A DNA stretch of 64,000 nucleotides from Sweltsa coloradensis. Taxonomy: Eukaryota > Arthropoda > Insecta > Plecoptera > Chloroperlidae. Under the pieces are notes generated by a model. That model was not told the origin of the DNA, ran no database searches, and saw only the letters and a program-made list of their open reading frames with translations. Every line of letters starts with the position of its first letter. Position 1 is the stretch's first letter. The translations under genes and the position numbers were made by a program. Of the stretch, positions 50,601-61,156 are shown piece by piece. The stretch lies in contig JAMZAV010000052.1 of the NCBI GenBank assembly GCA_024449915.1, positions 248,001 to 312,000 on the forward strand. Direction: 5' to 3'.

Positions 50601-52170
50601 CCAGTGAGTGAGTGAGTGAGCCAAGTGTTGAGTACCCGGGAACATCCCCTTTCCTCCCCTATACCTAAGGATCTAGCCCAGTATGAGGAATGATACCGGG
50701 TACTCAACACATGGCTCACTCACTCGTTTAACAACGACTTTGGCGTTTCCCTAGATATTTAAATTGAACATTTGAAATGCGAATCGTGTTCAAAACGTAT
50801 TAGCGTGAAACATTAACAAATTTCCAAGATAAAACAAAATCACCTAAGTTTTATTTCCCATTTAACACCCCTCAAAAATAATATGTGGGTGTAAAAATAT
50901 AAAAAAAAGTTCGAGCTAACGGGTGTCGAACCTCAACCCTCCGTGTGGTAGGCTAAATGCTTACCAATAGGCCATGCAAGCCACGTAGATGTGGTCCCGA
51001 TAGCTGCTACTAAACAAATGCTATCGATATTTTAAAAATCACATTTTTATTTATTGTAGGAATTAATCGCAATGGATCTAGTTGATTTTGTTAGCAGTTC
51101 TCAATAATTTCGTACTGGATGTCTGTTTAAAATTTCAGCCCAATCTGTTTCAGCGGGTTCGGCTGATTTTCGACGTACAGACAGACAGATAGACAGACAG
51201 ACAGAATCACAGAATGAGAACCGTTCGAGTTGAATGGAGACACTCGGTCGCTCCGCTCCCTCGTTTAATTAATTTTCATTAGTCATTGAATCATTCATCC
51301 CAGAATGAACACTTTTCATGTGACTTAGCCATTAGTTAACCCATTTTGATTTGTTTATTGCACTCTGTTCTAAATCTTTTAGGGTTGTCCTCGTCACTTA
51401 TTTCTATGGGAATTCGGTTAAAAATTTTGAACCCTCTTACGAATATGGAATTCTCTTCACTTCTTTTACTCACTCTTACAATAATTACATGCCGGATATT
51501 ATTTAAGAATACATAGACTTATACCTATTAAAGCAAAAATATTGTTGTACCAAGCAATTGTTGCCCCTCATATAGACTATTGTAGCTCCCTACTGTTCTT
51601 ATGAGGAAAAAATTAGATACCGGTAACAGTTTTGCAAAAACAACCAAATAAAGCATATGGTGACTCTATGCTCTATAATGTTGGTAAGATTAGTAAACAG
51701 ATAGGGGTAGAATGGAAAGTAAAATGCTATCCAGGTGTGAGAACAGACCAGCTCACATTTTTTTTTATGTATAAATAATAATATATTAGAATTATTCATA
51801 GGCTATAATATAATATATAAAAAAATATAATTCCTCTTCCTTGAATTTCAGACTACTGTATCAATCTAGAAAGCGTGGGATGCTGGAAAATGGGTTACTT
51901 CTCAGCACTTTTGCTGCAAAGTATCTTGAGAAAATGACAGTTGAGCAAGTACAGCAATACGATCGCTTGATCAACCTGCCGTCGAATGATTGGGATATTT
52001 ATTACTGGTCAGCCAACCTCAAGGAAACTCCAACAGAATTTGATAATGATATAATGAACTTGTTAAAAGAACATGTTCAAAATAAGGATAGAGAAGTACG
52101 CTTGCGTCAACCAGACCTGTACAGTACAGAACCAGGCGAAGATCTCTTTAGGCACATGAACAAAGCATAG
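44572..52170 (+). CDS. SDHAF2: Succinate dehydrogenase assembly factor 2, mitochondrial
   Basis: Three exons, 44572-44619, 47147-47298 and 51852-52170, join in phase (0, 2) to 172 residues, close to the human length of about 166. SDHAF2 acts in the mitochondrial matrix, promoting covalent FAD attachment to the SDHA subunit of complex II. The leader [16 protein letters not shown] is basic and acid-free. The conserved body carries [47 protein letters not shown] and RLRQPDLY. The RGMLEN block and NDWDIYYW are hallmarks of the SDH5 fold. The intact frame and GT-AG sites suggest a working gene. It shares its upstream region with PDHX. Introns hold SINE, MITE and retrotransposon debris. Confidence 0.93.
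44620..45206. other. SDHAF2 intron 1, unassigned
   Basis: Dense TAGGCCTA motifs and a C11 tract near 44825. No gene. Confidence 0.3.
45207..46571. mobile_element. MITE family B, copy 2, expanded by insertion
   Basis: The left end ATTCACATCTAGTTCTAAGG and the right end ending CCTTAGAACTAGTTGTGAAT match copy 1 at 14841-15210. Internal copy-1 words are found at 45470-45580 and 46425-46500. The middle (about 45600-46380) is foreign sequence with two similar ~150-bp blocks (ATATCCAACTTTTCTTTATT) and a (TATC)n run at 46321-46342. Confidence 0.7.
46572..47146. other. SDHAF2 intron 1, 3' part
   Basis: No repeat is recognised. It ends in the acceptor TTGTTTTCAG. Confidence 0.35.
47147..47298 (+). 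CDS. SDHAF2: SDHAF2 exon 2
   Basis: The acceptor is TTGTTTTCAG and the donor is AG|GTAAGA. The 152-nt exon has phase 0 in and 2 out. It encodes a variable linker followed by [20 protein letters not shown], the start of the conserved body. Confidence 0.92.
47490..47752 (+). mobile_element. tRNA-derived SINE A, copy 2
   Basis: The tRNA-like head is partly triplicated (GGTTGGACTTGTG, GCTTGTTGGTCTTGTG, GCTCGTTGGTCTTGTG). It continues TTAGCATATCTGCTTCCATT and a B-box GGTTTGATTCCC. The body is as in copy 1, up to TTGTTGATTCTGGTGTTAAT. A T18 tract precedes it. Confidence 0.8.
47757..47950 (+). mobile_element. MITE family A, copy 2 (left end missing)
   Basis: It has the interior and right arm of the 5687-5965 element, ending ACTGAGTGGGTAGATTCTAA. 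The left terminus is absent. It directly follows SINE A, as in copy 1. Confidence 0.8.
47951..48039. other. SDHAF2 intron 2, unassigned
   Basis: T-rich; a repeated GTAGAGATAG lies near 48001-48020. Confidence 0.3.
48040..48640 (-). pseudogene. Non-LTR retrotransposon RNase H and C-terminal fragment
   Basis: On the minus strand, pieces with [16 protein letters not shown] residues (RNase H active-site Asp) are followed downstream by [20 protein letters not shown] and a CRMF...[17 protein letters not shown] zinc-binding tail. Frameshifts separate them. The plus-strand ORF at 48034-48384 is its shadow. Confidence 0.7.
48641..49918. other. SDHAF2 intron 2, unassigned with a local duplication
   Basis: Two similar blocks share CTAGAATCCACT, ATACACATCAACTA and CTCAACTGGTGG (about 49200-49310 and 49330-49570). 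No gene. Confidence 0.45.
49919..50470. mobile_element. Element F, copy 3
   Basis: It starts AGGAAAACGCTAAAGTCCCG and ends near AAGTCTTCGCTTCGCGCATC. The body matches 17263-18040 in reverse orientation. It lacks the internal duplication. Confidence 0.85.
50576..50751. mobile_element. MITE family C, copy 2 (176 bp)
   Basis: The ends GGGAAACGCCAAAGTCG and CGACTTTGGCGTTTCCC are flanked by TA on both sides (50574-50575, 50752-50753). The arms include GTTGAGTACCCGG. Confidence 0.92.
50905..50995 (-). mobile_element. tRNA-like sequence
   Basis: Minus strand: GGCCTATTGGTAAGC (A-box-like), TAGCC stem and TACCACA loop, GAGGTTCGACACC (B-box-like), then a T8 tract. Probably a tRNA-derived repeat; no partner arms were established. 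Confidence 0.5.
51060..51265. repeat. Dispersed repeat shared with 25596-25770
   Basis: It shares TTTTGTTAGCAGTTCTCAAT, TCGGCTGATTTTCGACGTA and a CAGA-rich run. It ends CTCCGCTCCCTCG. Confidence 0.7.
51478..51690 (+). pseudogene. Reverse-transcriptase fragment (non-LTR)
   Basis: The frame [20 protein letters not shown] then IDYCSSLLF, with [10 protein letters not shown] in a shifted frame, is the thumb-region signature of non-LTR RTs. Only about 70 codons remain, in the intron just before SDHAF2 exon 3. Confidence 0.7.
51852..52170 (+). CDS. SDHAF2: SDHAF2 last exon
   Basis: The acceptor is GAATTTCAG and the stop TAG is at 52168-52170. It encodes [37 protein letters not shown] and [10 protein letters not shown]. 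Confidence 0.95.
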
Positions 52171-52360
52171 GGATCTGTAATTGAGATTAGACTTAGTTAT
52201 GTAAATTTTAAAAAAAATTGTTAGACCTTGTTGTTTTGTTAAACATGTAAGGATTTGATTTGATCTTTTGTATGTTGTGATTTTAATTGCATGGATATGA
52301 AATGATGTCCCAGAATAAATTGTTTTGTTTAAGAAGATGAATATGGAATAAAATTAAGTA
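52171..52360 (+). terminator. SDHAF2: SDHAF2 3' end with AATAAA signals
   Basis: AATAAA occurs at about 52314-52319 and 52347-52352, 145-180 bases past the stop codon, suitable for polyadenylation. Confidence 0.6.
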
Positions 52361-53421
52361 TTAGTTTGCACGTGAATATTACGTCTACTGTTTTGTGTAC
52401 CGTACTGTTGCGATCATTTATATTTGCAACAAAAATCCAAGTTATGCTCTCCAGTTTGCCCTTTGTCTTGTCCCTGTCTAGCTATACCTACCTATATGAT
52501 AATAAACATAGCTCTGAATAGTTATAAATATTAAGTTGGTTTCTCTGTAGCCCTACACACTTTTACATCCTATCCTAGATTTCTACAAAGCTAATTATGA
52601 AAACAATTAAGACGTGCATGTACAGGAGAACGAAATCGCTGTGTGATACAAATCATTTCATAATTTTGGTACGGCGTGCTGATGCCGCCTTTATTTGAAA
52701 ATTACAAATCTCCACTAACTTAAAAGGGAGATGGCAAAGGTGTAACACCTCGGCGACAGAGGAACTGTTGTATGAATCCGGGAGAATGCAAGGGGGTTGT
52801 TTATTGTTCTGGAACGCTTGGAAGTTTACCGATTTCCAAATGGGGGGGGGGGGATTGTGGTTTCAGGTTTACACCAGTTTTTTAAGTAAATTGCGAGTTT
52901 GGAGCGATCAGAGCACGTTTTTAAACATTATGTAGTTTTACCACCCACCAAGGATTTTTGTAGTAACTTGCAAAGCTTGTGACAATTATTTGGAATTTTG
53001 AAGTATTCTCTGACTGGGCCATGTGCATATCATTTGTATAAAACAACCTCCCAAAGTTTACCCATTTTTTTGGTTGTAAAGGGGTATTTCTTTAAAATTC
53101 TTGCAATGATTGGTCAGTAGCCAATAAATTGGTTTTCTCTCTGTGGAAATTTGCTTGATTTGGCAAACAAGCCATTTTCTTAAAATTGCGAAAAATTATA
53201 TTGTCCCAAGCTCATCAGTCATCCCCCATGCTTATATTGTAAAGTGGGACTCGGGGGGGATCATGAATTGTACTTCAATTCGAACTCATTTGTATTTCGA
53301 AATGTGTCAAATTGTAGTGCTTATGTGTACGATTCCAGTGCAGTGATGATTGTTTCTGTAAGTGTTTTATAGTATCCTTTGTTTATATCCTATTTGGCAT
53401 AATAGCTAGGCGGATTAGCCT
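52361..53421. other. Intergenic, unassigned
   Basis: A G10-11 tract lies near 52843. No gene is recognised; the 53143-53346 ORF has no features. Confidence 0.35.
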
Positions 53422-56400
53422 AACAATTAGGGGTTTTGTGGTAGAGGGCTGAATTTTGGATTGTATACTCAGAACAATATAACAAGAAAATTGCCTAGAG
53501 GAGCCATGAAAAAATCCATCCCGTTAAGGGGGTGGAAGGGGGTGAAAAATAGCATTTTTCAAATATTCAAAATTCAAAAATCAAACTAAATTTGATCCTA
53601 AGATTACAAAATTATTACATATTGTAGATAAAAGTCCAAATTTTAATAAAAAATATATATATCACCATATATGTATATCTAACCAGATTTTGCACCCTTT
53701 GTCTTTTTTTCACAAATTTACCCACTGTGCTGGGAGGATTAGCCTACCAGTTACGGGTTAAGTGATAGGGCCGTGAATTTTGTCTGAAACACTCAGAAGA
53801 ATGATCTCAAAAAATTGGCCCGAGGAGCCTCAAAAAAGTTGCTTGTTTAAAAGGAGAAAGGGGGTGTTTACTAAAAAAGGGTTGATTAAAACTAAAATAA
53901 GAAATCCGTATTAAAATATAATAGTTAGAACGCCAAAATAATATGTATTGAAGATTAAGGTCTAAAATTTAATTTTAAAAATTAAAATTTCACCATATAT
54001 TATGTAAATCTGATAAGATTATGCGCCATTTAAACCATTTACATAAATTTCCTCAATATTACAAAAGTGTATCGTGCAAACCACTCTTTTTGTCACAAAT
54101 TCTCCTAATATTAAGAACTAGGACGAAAACAAGATTTTGTGATGCTTTGGGTACATTTTTACTCAATGGACTTTGATCCCATTTTAACAAATTCACTCAA
54201 TTTTAACGAAAGTGTATCGTGTGACCACTCGTTTTGTTCAAAATTATTACAATAATAAGAACATCGATAAAAAAAGTTTTTTAACACCTTAGGTACTGTT
54301 TCACTCAATGGACTTTGACCCCATTTTTAAAAGTTTACTCAATATTAACAAAAGTCTATCATGTGATGACTCGTTTTGTTCAAAATTATCCTTATATTAC
54401 GAATTAGGACGAAATTAAGATTTGTCATGCTTTGGGCACATTATCATTCAAAAGACTTTGATCCCATTTTCATAAGTTTACTCAATATCAACGAAAGTGT
54501 ATCGTGTGACCACTCGTTTGGTCCCAAATTATTCAAATAATACGAATTAGTACAACATAAGTATTCTTCACGCATTGGGAACATATATTGTCATGCACTT
54601 TGAAAAAAAGAAGAGCTTAATCAAAAAAGTTATTAAAAAAAGTATTTACTCCACATTTTATTGGTGAAGGAATTACGTTAACGGAATTACTGAACACTAT
54701 TGCTTTGAAACAGTGTTAAATGAAGGTAAAGTAGACTCCCTTGTTTAGTAATCACCCTTGTTTTCATAAGACCATCATTAAGAGTAGGATTTAACCATAT
54801 GCAAGCATTATTTAAATATAACATTCGCTGGTGTAGTTCCGTTACCATGGGGTCGTCATTCCGTTATCGGAAAAATACCTAAAAACAGTTCAAATATCAA
54901 CCAAAATGCCCAACATCTTTACAGCTTTTCAATAATTTGCATTAGACCATGAGTAAGATTAAACCACACGCAAGCATTACTAATGAAATCACCTCGCCTC
55001 CCGCCCTCCCCCACCTCCCTCCCACACACCCACAAACGGATTTGCACAGCGAATACAGTCAAACCCAGGGCGGCGAGAGGACAAAACGAGCCGCAGTCAA
55101 TGGGAGGGGTCCCCCCACGACGACCCTCACATACCAGCCAATGTTAGCGAGAAGGACCCTGCTTTTTTGTATTCTTGTATGATCAGCAGAGCTACGCTAA
55201 TACGCTGGGCCAAATTCTACCCCGGGCGGCGGGCGCAGGTGGGGTAAATTTGTTAGAGTTGCTGATAGATATTGCCATATATTAATTTTTGTTGCTAATT
55301 CTTTCATAAGATACTTCATAAGAAAACAGTAGTAATAAATACCATACACAAACGGGAGGATCGATTGATGAAAAACGCCTCCATCCATCAACGTGACTGT
55401 AATAAATAGCATACGCAACGCGGCCAGTATTCAGAGTGCATAATTCAAACATCATAAATGTATTATTTGATCGAATAGGTGTGTTGACTCTCGACTACAA
55501 AACCACCAATTTATTAGCTATGTTTCTAAATAGGCTATTTTACGCTTATTCTTAGAAAATAGGTCAAAGACCTTGTGTGAAGATGTCCCCAAGGTGTTAA
55601 AATCTTATTTTCGTCCTAATTCGTAAAATTAGGAAAATTTTGAACTAAACGAGTGATCACAAGATACACTTTCGTTAATATTGAGTAAATTTTGTGAAAT
55701 AGCATCAAAGTCCATTCAGTGAAAATAAACCAAAGGTATTACAAAATCTTATTATCGTCCTAATTCGTATTATTAGGATAATTTGAGACAAAACGAGTGG
55801 TCGCACGATACACTTTCGTAATATTGAGGAAATTTATGAAAATGGGAAAAGGGCGCATAATCTGATCAGATTTACATATATGGTGAAATTTTAAATTTTA
55901 AATTAAAGTTTAGACCTTAATCTAAAATACACATTAATATGGCGTTCTTAACATAATATTTTACTACGGATTTCTTTATTTTAGTTTTATCAACCCCTTT
56001 TAGTAAACACCCCCTTTCTCCTATAAGCAAGCAACTTTTTTGAGGGCTCCTCGGGCCAATTTTTTTTGAATCTGAGTGTTTCAGACAAAATTCACTGCCC
56101 TATCACTTAACCCGTAACTGGTAGGCTAATCCTCCCAGCACAGTGGGTAAATTTGTGAAAAAAAGACAAAGGGTGCAAAATCTGGATAGATATACATATA
56201 TGGTGAGATATATTTTTTTATTAAAATTTAGACTATTATCTACAATATGTAATAATTTTGTACACTTAGGATCAAATTTAGTTTGATTTTTGAATTTTTG
56301 AATATTTGAAAAATGCTATTTTTTCACCCCCTTCCACCCCCTTAACCGGATGGATTTTTTCATGGCTCCTCGAGGCAATTTTCTTGTTATATTGTTCTGA

Positions 56401-56447
56401 GTATACAATCCAAAATTCAGCCCTCTACCACAAAACCCCTAATTGTT
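53422..56447. mobile_element. 3.0-kb element with ~0.9-1.1-kb terminal inverted repeats
   Basis: The left end AACAATTAGGGGTTTTGTGG and the right end CCACAAAACCCCTAATTGTT mirror each other, and the arms correspond almost throughout. Paired stretches include GGGGGTGGAAGGGGGTGAAA and AGCCTACCAGTTACGGGTTA. Inside the arms, units of about 125 bp repeat (ACGAAAGTGTATCGTGTGAC, CACTCGTTTTGT): about four on the left and two on the right. The centre (about 54600-55560) has no recognisable transposase. The superfamily is unknown. Confidence 0.88.
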
Positions 56448-57307
56448 CTTGTATTTTCCTTTAATCCGCTTGACTATAAATCTTTTACTCAGTTGTAGTT
56501 TTCTACTTTCGCGCTTTATTTGAGCAAATAGTTTTCCCGCGTTTTTAAGTTCTTTGGAGCAGCGGAGTTATATCTTTCTTTGCCAATGTGCGTTGAGTAA
56601 AATCAATATCAAGCAACCCTTTCACAGTCACATCAGTGGTAATCTCTTGTCACACCGGCTATAGCCTCAATACCACGTAAATACATGTATTCATAAATTT
56701 GGCAAGCACGTAAACAACATTCTTGTCGTTCCCTTCAAGGTCACCACGTAGTGCAATAATATAACTATGAGTGTTATAACTATTATTCGTACACATATCT
56801 TAAATCGACGTGTTACCTTCAAACTTTTGATTACCACCGACCTATTGATAAGCTACAAGTGTCAAAAGATAGGTTAGGTATTTTAAATTGAACTTTGAAA
56901 ATAGTCTGCACCAATTATTTCGGGTTTCTAGCATTGCAGATAGCCCAACTAAATTAATGTAGGTATTCGTAGTTTAGGATATCCTATTGTTGCGTCGTAA
57001 CACGTAATAGTCAACACAACAATGATGATTTCCAAGTGAAATGTTTAAATACCAACATGTAAATACGTAGTGTAAAGCAACTTTTATTATCAGCGGCGAG
57101 GAAGGAAGCCGAGCGGGGCAGGGCGTATGACGTAGTCGTTGTGCTGATAATATTGACATTCTCAAGCTCCAGCCGGTTGCCTGCGATTGATCCTACCACA
57201 CGAACTGTGAACACGCCGGTTCAGTGCTAGGACGCCAGCCAGTAGCAGCGGAAGGTCGTAGATTATCAGCTGTGACACGACTCGGAGGTTTCGCTCTATT
57301 CGATACA
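56448..57307 (+). other. Presumed ethanolamine kinase upstream region
   Basis: GC-richer sequence (about 57095-57130, GGCGAGGAAGGAAGCCGAGC) with TGACGTAG could be promoter or 5' untranslated sequence. No TATA element is evident. Confidence 0.35.
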
Positions 57308-57433
57308 ATGAGTAATAACTCATCACCTGTTCACTTGAAACTTCTCATTCATGAAGACAGACTACATGACGGAGCGCGTCAAATACTACAACGCATTCGA
57401 CCCAAGTGGAACCAAGACAAAATCAAATTTAAG
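57308..57433 (+). CDS. Ethanolamine kinase, first coding exon
   Basis: From the ATG at 57308, 42 codons run to a donor TTTAAG|GTCTGT in phase 0. The end of the exon, DGARQILQRIRPKWNQDKIK then FK, resembles the segment of ETNK1/ETNK2 just before the conserved FTDGITNKL block (GAL.LL..LRP.W....V..). Ethanolamine kinase phosphorylates ethanolamine in the cytosol, the first step of the CDP-ethanolamine pathway. The following exons are not seen in the remaining 6.5 kb and probably lie beyond the right edge. The call rests on one short exon, so another protein cannot be excluded. Confidence 0.6.
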
Positions 57434-58652
57434 GTCTGTACACAATTGCAAAATTTGCAAATTTATCTAATTCGGTTTGATTTTTTTAACAGTTTAATCC
57501 GCGTTTTTGTAATATCACGCGTTTCTTTTTAAAAAATTTGAATGTGTTTATTAATTTGTTATAGATTTTTTTACGTCTATATAAAAATAATGCTGCCATC
57601 TGAGACGATGAGTGGTGACTGACTTGACTGGTGATTGAAATTAAAGATAATTAAATAAAAGCATACAGTGTTTTAACCTTCTTGCTAAGGTGGTTTACAC
57701 TTAGGACCTGTGTCCGAGGTCCGAACTCCCAAACGTATGGCCGCGCCGCGATCGGTTTGAAAAATGTTATATTTTAAATTTTCCCCTTTCATTCATGAAT
57801 CAAAAGTAAAGGGAAACAACAGTGCGATTTCCAAATGTTTGCTATGTTGCATTTTAGACCGTATAGGGCCTACCAGAAAAGTTTACTGCTATTCTTGTTT
57901 AAACAAAACGTGCCCGTACTATTTTCCATTGTTCAACTTCAGACGTGTAAAAACAAGATCGTCAATACTCTTTTTAGTGTGATTCGAACGGCAATATCAC
58001 CGCTCAAATAACAAATCATCTTGTATTTATATTTTTTACCTTTCTTTGCATGCATTCTCGATGTCTGGCTTTTATAGACGATGGAAGACGATTACTAAAA
58101 TAAAATGTATGCCTTGTACGGACTCAAACCCGGATGGGAGAAGCTGCACCTGCATGATTTGAGCATATACGGTCCCCTTTGTCAAGAATTTGTGTTGGGG
58201 TATGAACCCAGAGGTGGCCCATTGGGGAGGGAAGTATATACGTTGTAGCCACTTTGATAGGGTTGCCAATCGCCCGTACTGATTTCGTCAGGACAGCTCT
58301 GATTTTGACCACTTTGTTCTGACTGATTGATCAAAAATCCATCTTCTAGTACACAAAGTTTGAGAACTATTTTCAACAATATTCACCCTCACCGTTAGTA
58401 GCGAAGCGATCGTCATTCGTCCAGCTCCCCATTTTCTCGTCGTTGACAGGTATCCCAATTTATTTCTGTTACCCAAAATCGTATTAAATATGCCGAAAAA
58501 TTACTCCCCCCAACCCCCCCGGCCCCCCCAGGATTTCACAATGTCCTGAATTCTATTTCTGAAAAGTGGACATTAATGTTCGAAGTAGTCTCCACTCTCC
58601 ACTAACGCTCGACTACAAAACAGAAAAGAAAATATTTAGTAGACTATTACAT
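57434..58652. other. Intron of the kinase gene with SINE B remnants
   Basis: 57598-57720 and 58066-58165 show minus-strand SINE B tails (GACGATGAGTGGTGA; GACGATGGAAGACGATTACT) with decayed tRNA-like heads. No exon is recognised. Confidence 0.5.
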
Positions 58653-59532
58653 CAGGGCCGATTCTAGGCGTAAGCGACGTAAGCGGCCGCTTACGGCGGC
58701 ACTTGTCTAGGGGCGGCACTTTTTTGTATTTACAATTTCAATTACTACATGTGTAGCATTAATAAGCGGCTTTAACTTATTCGTCAGCATCAAGCAGTAA
58801 GTATAATGTTAATGTAAATTGTAATAATATGTAACAGTATGATAATGGATAAGAATTATGGACTGCCACACTGCACAGCAGTCCACTGTCGATGCCGACA
58901 CTCAAGTCAGTCGTTCATACGGGAAGTTTGGGAGATGTTTTAGTAATTGACGATGAAATTGACTCTCCGCGAACAAATAAAGTCCATCAAGACTCTCCTT
59001 CAAGAAGCAAGATCAACTGCTAAATACTCATTCAAGGTTAAGAAGTAAACGTGTTAATTGATCATAATTCCTTTAAATCTGTTAATGCTGTTTACGTAGT
59101 ATTAATTTACTACTTTGAGAATCGTGAAATGACAAATTGAAATAAAGACAAAAAAATATTCTTGGTTTATTTTGAATTTATTATCCTTAAATTACTTATG
59201 AATAAAAATATGCCTATTGCCTATACTTGAATTATATGAATACTCGGCATATCAGCGGATGTAATATTATAATCTATTACCTCAGTGACTCACTTATTTT
59301 TGGTGGTTTTCCAGTTTTGACTGCACAAAAACTACATTGTTTTGGTATTGCATTCAGCCCACCACTTTATTCTAAAACGCACCAAATGCAATCTAAAAAG
59401 CTGAATTTCAAAATTTTCGCCTGCGGCGCTATAGTTGGGGGGGCTCCCCAAATCCCCCGTGCTTGGTCCCTTGGGGGGGGGGGGGGAAAAGTTAATCTCG
59501 CTTACGCATGGAAAATCCTACGACCGGCCATG
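58653..59532. mobile_element. hAT-type element with 8-bp target duplication
   Basis: The ends CAGGGCCGATTCTAGG and, on the right, CCTACGACCGGCCATG are bordered by TATTACAT (58645-58652 and 59533-59540). The interior carries GCGTAAGCGACGTAAGCGGC near the left end and a G13-14 tract near 59476. 880 bp, no transposase. A fragment of the same family lies at 33605-34330. Confidence 0.88.
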
Positions 59533-59540
59533 TATTACAT

Positions 59541-61025
59541 TCAATTTTCAATGATGATTTGACCGAAATAATATTTATTTTAAATCATATTAATATTTAT
59601 TTTATTTACACATTATGCAAGCAAATATAATCTCTTTCTCTTATGATTTAAATGTCCATGTGAATAATTGGCTTCCTGCAATTAATGCAAGATGTAACGG
59701 TGAAATACAGATCCGAAACGAGCACTGCTCGCATAGCAATCAGTGGATATCAAACGTAAACAACTTGCGAATGTAGGAGAGGATACTAAATATAACTAGC
59801 GCCCAGATTTATATTTCACCAGCTCTGTTGTTTGCGAGTGTCTGATTACCTTGAATCCAGCCGTGTAAGCTCTTACTGCGAATAGTGTTATGCAACACGG
59901 GGCTATCAGAACACGTGTGCGATGATTAGGCCTACTACTTGATGGATGGTGTGCCCTGTTTCCGATAGCGAGGATTAGTAAGTAGCTGTGCATTGGCGGC
60001 AACGTATACATTATTGTCAGGTAGAGCTTTTGCCGCTAGGATTTAGTGCGTAATGTATGTAGTTTCCTCGGGGAAACGGAAATTAGATAGATTTTTCAAA
60101 TGTGTGAGTTTTTGTGTCCACACGTGTGTAATGAATTCCACATAAGGTAAGACTCAAACCCAGCAATAGCCTTTGACCGAGGTGTAGCGTATATAATAAA
60201 TTGATGAATCCCTATGCACTTTTGTCAAATGTTTTGTAGTTTTCCATCATCCATCTCTACCGATACGCGGAAATAGCGTTTTGTGCTATGCTACATCAGT
60301 CAAATCTATATTTTTGAAAACTACCAATTGGAAATTTTCTTATTGAAACCAAGGTTTATTTATGTGTATATTTCTTAGTTTACCAAAACCAAATTGTTCT
60401 CACCTGTTGTTTAATTTTCATCTCGATTAGACGATGTGTTGATTTGATAGTTCCTGTTCGAAGAACTATTACTAAAATCAACCTTCATGTGGGATTTGTA
60501 ACAATTGGTCCATTAATCCTCACACAGTACACGTAGGAGCCGTGTGCACAATAGTTGCTGGATCATGTGGATCACGTGACGTACTAGAAGAATTAACTAA
60601 GGCGAGGTTGGCGAGGTCATGTTTTCCTGTAATTATCATGACAATAATTAGAACTAATAACAAATAATGAGTAAAGTCAATTGCTGGGATTAAATGTCAT
60701 TTCGAAACAATGGTTCATTAATAACATTTTACAATGTCTTAAGCTTAGCTTATAGAAAAATGTCGTTAGGCGGTCTAAGGCCTCCACCCACACTATCTTA
60801 TATTGTAATTAATAATTGTGTTATCTTATTTTAATGAAATCCCAATTGTGTCAGCGAGTTGCGGAAGGACAAAATGTGTGCTCATTAATCTTAATAAATA
60901 AATATATCATTAATTAGTAATGTTATATTTCTTGATAAGCGGTTTTTACAAAATATGTAGGCTACAAATTATCATTTTTTAAAAACTTTTTTGAACTTAC
61001 TTTATTTATTTTATTTTCCTATTAA
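59541..61025. other. Unassigned sequence
   Basis: No conserved ORF, exon or repeat is recognised. Confidence 0.35.
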
Positions 61026-61156
61026 AATATATCGATCTTTGGTTGGTTATCGCGCACTCGTCGATTGCGTCGGGCCTACAGGGTTGGCTTGGTCGCTTTG
61101 GTTTATGTCCCCCACTGAAAATCAGTTATATGACTGAGTGGATAGACTCTAAATAC
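61026..61156 (+). mobile_element. MITE family A, copy 3 (right half)
   Basis: It runs from ATATCGATCTTTGGTTGGTT to GACTGAGTGGATAGACTCTA, the right arm of the 5687-5965 element. It is followed by TTTATTTATTTA. Confidence 0.8.

Noticed and set aside
54949..55182. Proline-rich ORF in the centre of the 3-kb inverted-repeat element
   Set aside because: No transposase or other domain is visible; composition alone explains it.
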